From: Anisakis pegreffii
Taxonomy: Eukaryota > Nematoda > Chromadorea > Rhabditida > Anisakidae
NCBI GenBank assembly: GCA_035041965.1
Contig: JAPYMA010001073.1
Span: 51,703 to 115,702 of the forward strand
DNA length: 64,000 bases
Direction of reading: 5' to 3'
The notes under the pieces were generated by a model. It made no database searches, was not told where the DNA came from, and saw only the letters and a program-made list of their open reading frames with translations. The position numbers and the translations under genes were made by a program. Of the stretch, positions 51,871 through 63,732 are shown piece after piece (position 1 is the first letter of the stretch; every line of letters starts with the position of its first letter).

Positions 51871-54800
51871 CTGTTGAAAGTTAGCCGAATATTACTTAGT
51901 GGTACCCATTGCAGAGAGTCGAACGAAAAACTAAGACGCATTAAAGTATTAGCTCAAAAAATAGATATCCTCATCGGATAAGATAATTCTGATGGTTCTG
52001 AGAATAAATCAACGATACGAATAACTCCGTTCTCGAAGCAGCTGTTGGAGAACGCTAAAAATTTCAGCAATTGAAAGAAATCATAATATGTTCATTGAAA
52101 AGCACCAAGGACTCATATATGAAACATGAAGAAGAGCACCACGCATCGAACATCATCCATTATTCGAAATCAACTCCTTCCAAAAATAGACAGACTTCTG
52201 TCTCTTTCACCTTATCTATCATCAATCAGATCCTCTCTAGTTCATTCTCTCACTCAGTAGAGTGAAACTGAATTTTAATTTCTGAATTTTCAAATTCCCA
52301 AACAACTGCGCGAGATCGATCATAGTGATTAACTGCTTTTTTGGGAAGTGAAACTGAATCAAACACCAAACCTCATCTCTATCATTCATTATTTCAGACC
52401 AACAAAAATACAGAAATAGACAAGAAACCCGATAATCTCATACGCTCTCCCTGGCAGTCAACATGACAAATGAAACTCATGCAATGATTTGCCAGATAAA
52501 TTACTGAACAACTGAATGTCTTGATTATAACTCGCAGTTTTCGAATAATTTTCTACTGAACTGTTTATGAAGTCGATTATTTTCTTCTCATTTACTACTA
52601 AATAAACAGAAATTCATCAAATCATATTTTCACACGCCTAAATATCTGATGAACTAAACGCAGCAGCTGACGATAACCTAACACCTTTCCCTTCTCCGTC
52701 TCATCTTATGTCAACCAGTTCGTTCGTCCGGAATAACGACGACGGTGAGACGATCTCCTTCCTTTTCATTTCACCCTCTCAACCGTTCTTCAATACTCTA
52801 ACAAAGACTCGAAAACAAGCGGAACATCTTATTTCTCGCCTTTTTTCAGCTGTTTTTTGGTCAATCGCTTTATTACAATTATTTCAGGCACAATTTGAAT
52901 CCTCAACATCGAATATCATAAATTTCATCAGAATCTCACAAGCTCACTTCAAATGCTCACTCGAATCAGTCAATTCTTTAGGGTGCAATTTAATTTTGCG
53001 GTTAAAGATGGATAACATTGAGATATCGTTGAGTTTGTGTTATTGCATCGTTTGTAGAATGCCGTCTTTAATAGTCTTTTGATCGTTCATTGCGCACATT
53101 ATAGTTGATCGACAATGATGTTCTAGGTCATCTAGTCTCTCTCCTCAACAACAGCCCAGTGACTGGCGTCTCCATATCGATATGTTTCGATTTAAAGTAA
53201 TACCTCATTTCAACCTTAACAACAACACGGAACCTACTGATATTTGCTTTATTGTCACATAATTTTGTTCTTATTCAAATTATCGAATCATCTAATAATT
53301 CAGCAGTTCGAAACATTTTCATATCAAACGATTAAATGTCATTTTTCATCTCGTCTCAACTCATTCCTCACAAACATTCACCTCAATACTGACAATATTC
53401 AATGACTCAGTCTCATGCATCACTCTTCAACTATTCCTAACGATTACATCGAATCTATCCACCCACACCATTCACATAATGAACTTCCAATCGATGCAAC
53501 AAGCCTAAACTGTTCCAAGACACTGCAATCTTAGTGATAAGTGAATAAAATGAATCTGATACTAATATCAGTCATCTATAAAACCACTCATTATAGACGT
53601 GCTAATTGAATGATCCAATATCCTAATTCATCCAATATCCTAATCTCATTCTTAGCAGCCATATCCTTATCATTCAGGATCATGACAGTGCTAATAAGCT
53701 TGATAATGCGAATGTTCATTGATCAAAATGATGAAGAAGTGACTGATAACAAAATTATATTGATAGAAGTTGCACATATTCCATGAATTTCAAACTTACA
53801 ACTGAAGAATAGGTTCGTACGAACTCATAAATAAAAACAGCTCTTATTTATTTGGAGTTCGCAAAATGCCTTATATTGCCTTAAAATAAATTTGTCATTT
53901 AGAAATACTTGTCAAATTAATCAACGATAGTTATTTCGCATCTCTTAAGGTTTTGTTTCCTCCATATTTTTACAATATCCATGTGATTTTAAACAATCTT
54001 CTCTCATCCAATGCTTAATCCACAGTGACATTCATATACAAATTACACATATTCTTAAACAAATGACGAGAGAAACTACGGTAAGATTAGTTACTTTTCT
54101 GTCAACCAAAAAAATCGCATTAAATCGCAACAATTTCACATCTACTTCTAAATGCTTGGAAAGGATCGCATCTGCTCGCAAATACAAGTTTGGTTTTGGA
54201 ATCATGTAATATTCAGTATGTTTCCATGACATTAAGAAAACTGTTTCTGTGTACTCATCACAAATATTCATTCGTTCATCTAACATTATAGCGTAGTGTC
54301 GCATCGCTGATTTTTTTCCTCACTTCCTCCTTCTTATCTACATATCAATTAATACTGATGGAACTGAAATCAGCTCATTAATGGAACTGAAAAGATGAGG
54401 AAGGTGACTTTTGGAAACTTCGATTCTTTCATTCTGCTTAAACTTCATCGTCAACAACAATAACCAGAATTGAATCGTTTCTACACAATCTTTTACAGAG
54501 ATTCGTTGTTTAACAGAAAATATTACATGTCGACAATATTACATCTACAGAATGTGAAATTATGACAACTGACATGTTCGGTGAACATTGATGTTATGAA
54601 TTACATTTCACATTCATAAATCTCTATTCCTCGAATCATTACAATTACTAAACCAGTCTATCAACTGCGCATGCTCTGTCAATTATTCTATTATGTAATC
54701 TCAACATAGCACTTTATGACATATCCATCATAAATATCACAATGTTCTCGTAGAATTTAACAACTTTCCACATATTTATGCTACACTTCAACTGTCACTG

Positions 54801-55800
54801 TCACGTTCATTTCTCGACGTAAACAGATTACTATAAAATACTTCAACAAAATTCTATTACCCTCCTCTAAGATACAGCATCGAAACCTTGGAAACAGAGT
54901 ACTACCTATTTAGTTTCATAATATAATTAAGCACGCTATTACTAGAATGTAGCACAACACTACTTAAAAACCAACGAGTTATTGTAACTTTTCAATTTTT
55001 ACAATAGAAGTTCAAACAGAGTACATTAGGAATATTGGGAGATAATCAATTCAACAACGTTCACCAACCGAAAATGATCACCATCAATGAAATCTAAATA
55101 TGCGATTAAAATAGATTTTCAACTAGCTGTAATGCTCACCACAATCCATCTTCTCATAGATATTATAAAAATCCCCCTCAAAATCAACATCTCTTTGATT
55201 ACGACTACTTTTTTCATAATAGCGTAATCCACAACGTTCATACTATACAATTTCTAACAATGTTCATGAATTAATAAACGAATGAGATCTATTCACTAAC
55301 TGCTATAATACATCATCAACATATTCGAAACGCCACCTTATAGTAAAGTCAATCAATCAAAGTTTTCAAACGATCTCATTTAGTTCGGATAGTTAGTTGT
55401 CCTCAAAACAAGCACTAATTTGAGTGGACTATTGAAGCGGATTCGGAAACTGCAAGTTCTGTCACTATACCTCAGTAATGTCAATTAATAGCGTAATAAT
55501 TCGCATCGAATCAGAATCACACACCTCAAAATTCTCTTCATTCCCTTAAAAACCCATGAAGTCTCTTCAAATCGTAAATTCATAAACAACAAATATTCAT
55601 ATGCTATCGAATGGCATCAAAACAATGCTGAAATAAAATAAACAAAACAAAGTAAATTTCCATCCCACTCACTTATTCTCAGCATTATCTTATTTACATT
55701 CCCACACTTCTCTTTTCTGAGTTATTTGTTTACAGTGAAATAACGGTGGTTATTTAGTTTTACTGAATTGGTTATTTACTGAACACGGAAACAATACCAT
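51871..55800. other. A+T-rich stretch without supported gene
   Basis: Plus-strand frames at 52071-52265 (HEEEHHASNIIHYSKST) and 52708-53082 are open but lack splice or termination signals. A short tandem tccaatatcctaat duplication occurs near 53612-53645. Otherwise nothing is seen. Confidence 0.5.
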
Positions 55801-55833
55801 TCTATCGTATGAACTAACGAAACTATTTGCTCA

Positions 55834-56213
55834 GAATTCTACAACACGACGAGGGAACACTGGAAGACATTCGCGTTCCTACAACCGAGGATTTATAAAT
55901 GCCACTCGCTGAGAGCCACCTACCTCATAACTTCTCAATATAACACTTCACTTATTTCACAACTCCACAAAAAGTTCCTCATTAGCTGCTTTGGTCACAC
56001 GAATTATCCATTGAAAAATCCGAAAGACAAAAATCTTCCAAAGTAAAAGAGTTGAAACTCATAACTGTCATGCATTACGACGAAATCCCTGATGAGGATG
56101 ACAAACTGTTCATTGTGGACGAAAGGCTGTCAAGAAACTACCTAATCTTGAAATACCGAACATCAGAGATATCAATCCGGATAATACAATCCAAATAATA
56201 TCCTAATAAATCC
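55834..56213 (+). CDS. Coding-like plus-strand island, unknown gene or pseudogene
   Basis: Two overlapping plus-strand frames. The first follows a ctatttgctcag acceptor and reads FYNTTREHWKTFAFLQPRIY, then HSLRATYLITSQ, to a TAA at about 56047. The second follows aagttcctcattag (about 55989) and reads LLWSHELSIEKSERQKSSKV, then MHYDEIPDEDDKLFIVDERL, then SRNYLILKYRT, to a TAA at about 56210. The Asp/Glu-rich core with mixed GAT/GAC/GAA/GAG codons is among the more protein-like in the window. The frame change between them suggests either splicing or a frameshift. A minus-strand exon candidate (55843-55908, reading SGIYKSSVVGTRMSSSVPSS) overlaps the first. Confidence 0.38.
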
Positions 56214-56309
56214 GCTCAACTGAGGAATAACTACCAATTAGCAGTGGAACAAACATTATCTGTCACAAATTCCATTCTCTTGTGAAGAATTCATAGAGAA
56301 ACGAAAGAA

Positions 56310-56366
56310 TAAATGAAGATATCAAGAGGAAATTGTTCGGAATGCAATAGGCCGTGAACGAACGAA
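56310..56366 (+). CDS. Possible plus-strand exon end
   Basis: A frame reading RYQEEIVRNAIGRERTK ends at a gtaagg donor near 56367. It lies about 100 bp after the previous island on the same strand, so it may belong to the same gene. No acceptor was identified. On the minus strand, ATG-AAT-G before gtcagt (56382-56388) could instead be a tiny first exon. Confidence 0.25.
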
Positions 56367-56455
56367 GGTAAGGGCACTGACCATTCATCGACGTTTGAAT
56401 GACCACCAAACATCAACAACAACGTAACGATAACAACGATTTGAGAGCAACAATT

Positions 56456-56512
56456 TCAATGAATGCATATAAATGCACATGCAAATGCACATTCAAATGC
56501 ACATGCCCAAGC
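56456..56512. repeat. Short tandem repeat of aaatgcacatgc units
   Basis: About four units of roughly 12 bp with small changes. Confidence 0.8.
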
Positions 56513-56569
56513 CAGACAGTGAATGACTGAATGAATAAAACTGCAAATTAGCGTTCAGATAGACATTTT

Positions 56570-57000
56570 CGAGCAATCATTATAATGATGACAATAATAA
56601 GAATAACAAAAGAATATTGTTGAATAAATGAACATTTGCACGGTCACTCACCTGTCCTCTACGTGTTGATGTTGTTGTTTTTGTCCTTTTAATACCATTA
56701 TTCTTATTATTATTATTCCAATCCAACTTCATTATTATTTTCTCCATATTGTTATTATTATGATTATTATTTATATCACCATTATTATCACCAATATTGA
56801 TAAAGATAACAATATTGCAGTCGTAATTATTATCACATGTCCTGAAATCACCTCTTCATTAGTCACCAAGTCCGTATACTTTTCTTCATCAGTTCTTGTA
56901 AGTCCATCCTCCGTTTGTCCCCAATATTACTACCACTACTATTATTATCATTATTGTTATTGTTACTGCCATTACAATAATCATTACTACTATATTATTG
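56570..57000. repeat. AAT/ATC microsatellite region
   Basis: Several imperfect triplet arrays (attattatt, accattatt, tactattat) that generate Ile/Tyr-rich plus-strand and Val/Ile-rich minus-strand frames. These are not read as genes. Confidence 0.75.
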
Positions 57001-57444
57001 TCACCTTTCATTTGTTTGGTTCGATGTCGCGGTGTTCCTACTTCATTCTTTGCTATGCAACATGTGTCACATGCTGTCACCAAACAATCTAGCAGCTCTT
57101 ATAGGGCAATGAGGGACAATACGAGAGCGATAAAATACGATATTAGTTGTCTGTTTGATCGTGTATTGATCACACAGACAGAAATACGTATAATCGTATG
57201 TACCTGGAATGATAAATACCTATTCTAATTAGGGCTGATTGAAAGAGCGACCGATCATAGTAATTGCACGGTTCAGAAACGTGGATAAACGAAGGGAATT
57301 GTAACCTTCATTTGAAACAGATCAAAACCGATTCGAACATAAACAGAAAACATATTCTGACGTTATCATTACTTATGTATCGTTATATCATGACCATAAT
57401 TAATGTAGTAATGATAATTACTACTATTAGTATATGTATTAGAA

Positions 57445-57560
57445 CAGTGTTTCTCATAGCGGGTGAATTTACCTGTTTTGGGTAATTTGAAGGTGTCAAG
57501 GAGTAATGGAGGGGGTCGGGAAATTAGTATTTCGTGAAACTGCTATGTTATGATAGATGG
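57445..57560 (+). mobile_element. Likely 5' terminus of a hAT-superfamily DNA transposon
   Basis: cagtgtttctcatagcgggt is close to the common hAT terminal consensus (CAGTGTTTCTCAAAGTGGG type) and is followed by a ggtg..ttttggg, aatttgaaggtg, gatggagggggtcg-type segment usual for such ends. The eight bases before it (tattagaa, 57437-57444) could be the target-site duplication. The matching inverted end and second copy of the duplication were not found, so this is a fragment or its partner lies beyond the window. Confidence 0.42.
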
Positions 57561-58189
57561 TGTTTTTTAACTCGGGTATTTAAGAGCAGTTGGTTGATGG
57601 CAACACTTTTTATTCTCCTATTTTCTGAATCTCATTAGCTCGTTCGGGCCTAACAGGGTTCTCATTCTTTTCCTTGCTGCTACAATCGCTCTCATAGCTT
57701 TTATCACCGAAAGTGTTCTTTTCTGCTAATTTCTCATTCATTTCACTCAACAATCGAAGTCAAATTCTCATTCTATCAAATACACTCTATAATTGAACAT
57801 TTGACTCTCGAACATCATTGCGCAATAATATTCGATTGCTGCATTGTTGACTTTGACGGTCAACACTCGTCAACGCATCCAGTAAACAGTGTATGCAATA
57901 GAATGAGAAATTGAGTCGAACTGTCAAATGAAACGAGACGAAGTGAATGAGAAAAAGTCATGAAGAGAGCGGTATTAGCATGTGATAGCTATGAGAGTGA
58001 ATACAACACGTCCGAAAAGAATGAGAATCCGTTTAAATCAGTTTGAAATGAGTGTATCATAGACACTAGCTTTTCATGCAATCATATTCGATTGCAGTAC
58101 TGAGGAACACAATAGTCCAAGAGAAAGTTACCATTGTGGACGTGCTAATAAGATTGAACGTAACGGTCATCTGAACATAACATGTGCAA
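57561..58189. other. Stretch between hAT-like end and the inverted repeat
   Basis: No coding feature seen. It may be the interior of the hAT-like element. Confidence 0.4.
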
Positions 58190-58477
58190 TTTCTATATTT
58201 AATAGGGGGAGGTGGTAACGGCAGCCTACAAGATCATCAAAAGGGGTGATGGAGCACTCGAAGGTGAGAAGCACTGGACTAGAATAACAGTACTATAACT
58301 GATATTGTTTGCATCAGTGCTAGGTCAGTTCGCCTAATGACATTTCCCTTATGGGCATTTCACCTGTAACGAAATTTCGACCAGTGGACAATCGGCAAAA
58401 CGAATGTTTCAGAAAGAGAGCTCCTATCCACGGACAGTCACAGCATTACTAGGGGTTTGGCCGCAGTCTAGAGATAA

Positions 58478-58570
58478 ACCTCAGCCTAATCCCAAGCACC
58501 AGCCTCAATCTAGGCCTAATCATTAACCTCAACCTAAGTCCAAGCATCAATTTCGACCTAGATCTAAGCA
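58478..58570. repeat. Degenerate GCCTAA/CCTCAA-rich tandem tract in left arm
   Basis: Repeated variants such as cagcctaatc, ggcctaatc, aacctcaacctaagtcc and gacctagatctaagc. Read on the minus strand they give a Leu-Arg repeat. The hexamer GCCTAA equals the nematode telomere unit, but the array is irregular. Mirrored at about 63640-63732. Confidence 0.6.
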
Positions 58571-60667
58571 TCACACATAAGCATAGATCAGAAACCTGAT
58601 GATTCTTTGCTCGAATCATCTTCTGATATTTCAAATAAGACGCTACGATTTGAGACGATAAATTCCGTAATCATCTATGAATAACCTCTTCAATCAATCC
58701 TCTAGTCAGTCATTGTTGTTGTTGTTACGCTATTCCTCCATCACTTGAAAGACCTATCCTCATAAGGTGTCCGAATTGAATTGAACCCATTTTGTTTCGA
58801 ATGGATTGAGCATATGACCTCCACTGAATAAATGAGCCAAAAAATCTATTCGTTACCTCTCCAACGCTGCCAAAGTCATCAACAACAAACAACAATCGAC
58901 TGAAAAGTGGATGGTTTGACTCTCACACAAAAAATTACCCTCCCAGTCCTTTCTCCCGATGACATATAAAATCTTTGCTGAATTTCCCTCCCTCCTGTTG
59001 AGTGATGATGAATTAAAATTTAAGTGCGTTCGCTATTCCCTCTCTGACAGATGAAAATTGAAACGGTGAACTTCGTTCAATGTCAATGTCAATACGTTAA
59101 TACTGTCAACTACTCAATTGCCATATCTCAAAATATTACCGTTCCATTAAATCAATCATTCTCAAGGTAACCTCAATAAGTTCCCTCTTTCCCGCAGCAT
59201 TTAAAAATGTCCACCGATTTCTCCACTCCCTAGAATAACTGATGAGTAAAATCGCTGTTTCACTCACAAATTCATCGCAAATAAACTGATGACTATGACG
59301 GACGATTTGAGATTAGAACAGTTTAACACCACAAATATCTCGATACCATTCCACATGATGCCTCATCCCGAAGAAGACTTCCATCTCTCAAGAAAACCAA
59401 TCTGATCGTGTTTTCAAAATCATATCACAGTCAATAAGCACCCCATCACCCCGATAAATCGACAAAGGTAACGACTGCACTCTGCATAAACAATTCATAT
59501 TCAACAATGTCAACATACATTTTGGTAGTACTTATAACTATACTTCGCGCACAAAAACTGGTCACTAATTGTAAGTGAGGAAACGAGAATATGTTCTGAA
59601 TGAAAACACGATGATCACATAGATTTTGTACGAAAAATCCGGATGTTTAATACTAATAAAGTTGAGGTTGCTTACGCCGATACTCATTGATATGTTGGTA
59701 GGTTGTTGAGTGATCGCAATTTGTTGTGATATGATGAAAAAACATGAGATGTAGGAGGAGGGGAACAATATAAACATTTAACAACTGATAGTATAACGAT
59801 GATGACGATATGATGATGGAACTGACATGATAATGACATGTTTATAACTGCTAACAATATACTCATGGATGTGTGCTGCAAGCAAGATTTATAGGTATCT
59901 CAAAATGTCACTCATAAATCATTTTATTACCTAGACGTAATTCGCAAAGTAAACCTGATGCAAAAGCAATGAAACAACAAGCAGCTGATATAGAAGATCT
60001 ACTGAGCATGCTGTAATATTTGATTACCCGCAGTGCATTCCTTTCATTGACGATATCAATCGTAAACGTACCGACAAATGCGTGAATCAACGCGAAATCA
60101 TTAGATATGATAATGAGGAAAATAATGAGAATATCGCAAATATCAAAGACAAAATGTGTATCACTGAGGCTGACAATAAAGCGAAAAGCGGTTGCGGTTA
60201 TAACGAAATGAACACATAACGATCAAAAAATACTAGAATAGCATTGATAATAATACTATTGAGTTCAAAAATAACAACTTTAACAATAATAACAGTCATA
60301 AGAGAAGCAACGATATTAACTTCAAGACTAACCGATGACCTTGCACCATTCCAATATCTGGATTTATTTTCCACAAGTTAATGACATTCACATTCATAAA
60401 CCACATCGTCATAATAATGACACATAAACGTACATTTTCCGCATCATCATTACTTTTTACATTATTAGTGCATCTTTTAGATTAGTTATTTACCTGAAAA
60501 TACTTTCGTGCTCGGCATTGGCGAAGAATTTCGAAAAAAAAAACCTTGTAAGACACGCATACCTGGATTGAAAATGTGCAATATTTTATGCTCATTCATA
60601 ACTCTCGTCAAGATGAGCATTCGAACACAATCGTGAAACATTCAGAGTAAAAAACGACTCCCATCAA

Positions 60668-60820
60668 TCGATCCTTCTTCAGTCCTCACTCGCGAGAAGT
60701 TCCATCGTTCTGTCCTTTCCTCCTTGTCTCGTTTCCAATATATTTGCTCCGGCCGATCCTTCTTCAGTGCTCATTTGCGAGAAGTTCTTCCATTTTTGTC
60801 GTTTCCTCCTTGTTACGATG
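60668..60820. repeat. Diverged tandem repeat inside the left arm
   Basis: Two units each starting cgatccttcttcagt and containing gcgagaagttc and tttcctccttg. The mirrored pair lies in the right arm at about 61362-61516. Confidence 0.8.
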
Positions 60821-60822
60821 GT

Positions 60823-60854
60823 CGCTTGCGATCCGCCAGAGCGGATCGCAAGCG
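60823..60854. repeat. Hairpin with 14-bp stem in the left arm
   Basis: cgcttgcgatccgc, then caga, then gcggatcgcaagcg: a perfect G+C-rich stem in A+T-rich DNA. Confidence 0.92.
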
Positions 60855-61068
60855 CTAATACCTTAATAAAATCTTATTAGCATCTGAAATTGAAGGTTGA
60901 AAAAATGGTGCAAATTTTTTCTAGACTACATCTTACTCTTATTCATGGAGAGGACATGGGAATGCAATACGGGTAATCGCGCTTTCATCAAAGTGCGAAA
61001 GAAAGATAACCAAACACTTACATTGATAGAAAATACCCAGATAAATACCACCTAGATGCTCACCAAGT

Positions 61069-61113
61069 CAACAACCATAGGACGAGATGGAACTGTTAAA
61101 AATGTTTGCTAGA
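61069..61113. other. 45-bp unique spacer at the palindrome centre
   Basis: The only non-duplicated bases between the two arms; they begin with caacaaccataggacgagat. Confidence 0.85.
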
Positions 61114-61327
61114 ACTTGGTGAGCATCTAGGTGGTATTTATCTGGGTATTTTCTATCAATGTAAGTATTTGTTTATCTTTCTTTCGCGCTTTGATTAAAG
61201 CGCGATTACCTATATTGCATTCCCATGTCCTCTCCATGAATAAGAGTAAGATGTAGTCTCGAAAAAATTTGCACCATTTTTTCAACCTTCAATTTCAGAT
61301 GCTAATAAGATTTTATTAAGGTATTAA

Positions 61328-61359
61328 CGCTTGCGATCCGCTCTGGCGGATCGCAAGCG
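61328..61359. repeat. Hairpin with 14-bp stem in the right arm
   Basis: The same stem as at 60823-60854 with loop tctg (reverse complement of caga), fully conserved between arms while flanking bases differ. Confidence 0.92.
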
Positions 61360-63639
61360 ACCATCGTTACAAGGAGGGAACGACAAAAATGGAAGAACAT
61401 CTCACAAATGAGCACTGAAGAAGAATCGATTGGAGCTAATATATTGGTTACGAGACAAGGAGGAAAGGACAGAACGATGGAACTTCTCGCGAGTGAGGAC
61501 TGAAGAAGGATCGATTGATGGGAGTCGTTTTTTACTCTGAATATTTCACGATTGTGTTCGAATGCTCATCTTGACGAGAGTTATGAATGAGCATAAAATA
61601 TTGAACATTTTCAATCCAAATTTTTTCTCGAACATTTTCAATCTAGATATGCGTGTCTTACAAGGCTTTTCTCGAAATTCTTCGCCAATGCCGAGCACAA
61701 AAGTATTTTTCAGGTAAGTAACTAATCTAAAAGATGCACTAATAATGTAAATAGTACTGATGATGCGGAAATTTTTGTACGTTTATATGTCATTATTATG
61801 GCGATGTGGTTTATGAATGTGAATATCATGAACTAATGGAAAATAAATCGAGATATTGGAATGGTGCAAGGTCATCGGTTAGTCTTGAAGTTAATATCGT
61901 TGCTTCTCTTATGACTGTCATTATCGTTAAAGTTGTTATTTTTGAAGTGAATAGTATTATTATCAATGCTGTTCTAGTATTTTTTGATCGTTATGTGTTC
62001 ATTTCGTTATAACCGCAACCGCTTTTCGCTTTATTGTCAGCCTCAGTGATACACATTTTGTCTTTGATATTTGCGATATTCTCATTATTTTCCTCATTAT
62101 CATATCTAATGATTTCGCGTTGATTCACGCATTTGTCGGTACGTTTACGATTGATATCGTCAATGAAAGGAATGCACTGCGGGTAATCAAATATTACAGC
62201 ATGCTCAGTAGATCTTCTATATCAGCTGCTTGTTGTTTCATTGCTTTTGCATCAGATTTACTTTGCAAATCGCGTCTAGCTAATGAAAAGATTCATGGGT
62301 GACATTTCAAGATACCTATAAATCTTGCTTGCAGCACATATCCATGAGTATACTGTTAGCAGTTATAAACATGTCATTATCATGTCAGTTCCATCATCAT
62401 ATCGTCATCATCGTTATACTATCAGTTGTTAAATGTTTATATTGTTCCCCTCCTCCTACATCTCATGTTTTTTCATCATATCACAACAAATTGCGATCAC
62501 TCAACAACCTACCAACATATCAATGAGTATCGGCGTAAGCAACCTCAACTTTATTAGTATTAAACATCCGGATTTTTCGTACAAAATCTATGTGATCATC
62601 GTGTTTTCATTCAGAACATATTCTCGTTTCCTCACTTACAATTAGTGACCAGTTTTTGTGCGCGAAGTATAGTTATAAGTACTACCAAAATGTATGTTGA
62701 CATTGTTGAATATGAATTGTTTATGCAGAGTGCAGTCGTTACCTTTGTCGATTTATCGGGGTGATGGGGTACTTATTGACTGTGATATGATTTTGAAAAC
62801 ACGATCAGATTGGTTTTCTTGAGAGATGGAAGTCTTCTTCGGGATGAGGCATCATGTGGAATGGTATCGAGATATTTGTGGTGTTAAACTGTTCTAATCT
62901 CAAATCGTCCGTCATAGTCATCAGTTTATTTGCGATGAATTTGTGAGTAAAGCAGCGATTTTACTCATCAGTTATTCTAGGGAGTGGAGAAATCGGTGGA
63001 CATTTTTAAAGGCTGCGGGAAAGAGGGAACTTATTGAGGTTACCTTGAGAATGATTGATTTAATGGAACGGTAATATTTTGAGATATGGCAATTGAGTAG
63101 TTGACAGTATTAACGTATTGACATTGACATTGAACGAAGTTCACCCTTTCAATTTTCATCTGTCAAAGAGGGAATAGCGAACGCACTTAAATTTTAATTC
63201 ATCATCACTCAACAGGAGGGAGGGAAATTCAGCAAAGATTTTATATGTCATCGGGAGAAAGGACTGGGAGGGTAATTTTTTGTGTGAGAGTCAAACCATC
63301 CACTTTTCAGTCGATTGTTGTTTGTTGTTGATGACTTTGGCAGCGTTGGAGAGGTAACGAATAGATTTTTTGGCTCATTTATTCAGTGGCGGTTATATGC
63401 TGAATCGATTCAAAACAAAATGGGTTCAATTCAATTCGGACACGTTATGAGGATAGGACTTTCAATTGATGGAGGAATAGCGTAACAAAAACAGCAATGA
63501 CTGACTAGAGGATTGATTGAAGAGGTTATTCATAGATGATTACGGAATTTATCGTCTCAAATCGTAGCGTCTTATTTGAAATATCAGAAGATGATTCGAG
63601 CAAAGAATCATCAGGTTTCTGATCTATGCTTGTGTGTGA

Positions 63640-63732
63640 TGCTTAGATCTAGGTCGAAATTGATGCTTGGACTTAGGTTGAGGTTAATGATTAGGCCTAG
63701 ATTGAGGCTGGTGCTTGGGATTAGGCTGAGGT
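63640..63732. repeat. Degenerate TTAGGC/TTGAGG-rich tract in right arm
   Basis: The reverse-complement counterpart of the tract at 58478-58570. Confidence 0.6.

Larger units (their letters stand above)
58190..61068 (+). repeat. Left arm of a large inverted repeat
   Basis: The reverse complement of this arm matches 61114 to the window end. In the innermost 230 bp I count about 8 substitutions; the outer end is more diverged. Short open frames (for example minus-strand 59565-59777 and 58449-58634) recur exactly in the other arm. No transposase, integrase or reverse transcriptase motif is recognised in it. Confidence 0.93.

Noticed and set aside
52708..53082. Plus-strand frame of 124 codons beginning MSTSSFVRNNDDGE, and an antisense EGDRLTVVVIPDERTG peptide
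   Set aside because: Neither strand has a suitable acceptor or donor; the frame becomes A+T-driven after the first 40 codons. Not strong enough to annotate.
56760..57092. Ile/Tyr-rich plus-strand frame of 110 codons
   Set aside because: Encoded by triplet microsatellites.
57264..57485. LHGSETW-like peptide reminiscent of a non-LTR retrotransposon motif
   Set aside because: Only seven residues match, and no reverse-transcriptase or endonuclease blocks occur nearby; likely coincidence.
58449..58634. Leu-Arg repeat protein, identical in both palindrome arms
   Set aside because: It is the translation of a degenerate tandem repeat; exact recurrence reflects the inverted duplication, not protein conservation.
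59565..60090. Short frames repeated in both arms as possible transposase pieces
   Set aside because: No catalytic triad or DNA-binding motif recognised; lengths are 60-70 codons.
61021..61161. Palindrome as hairpin-read assembly artefact
   Set aside because: Arms differ at several positions even close to the centre and have arm-specific indels, which a single folded read would not give systematically; still worth confirming with raw reads.
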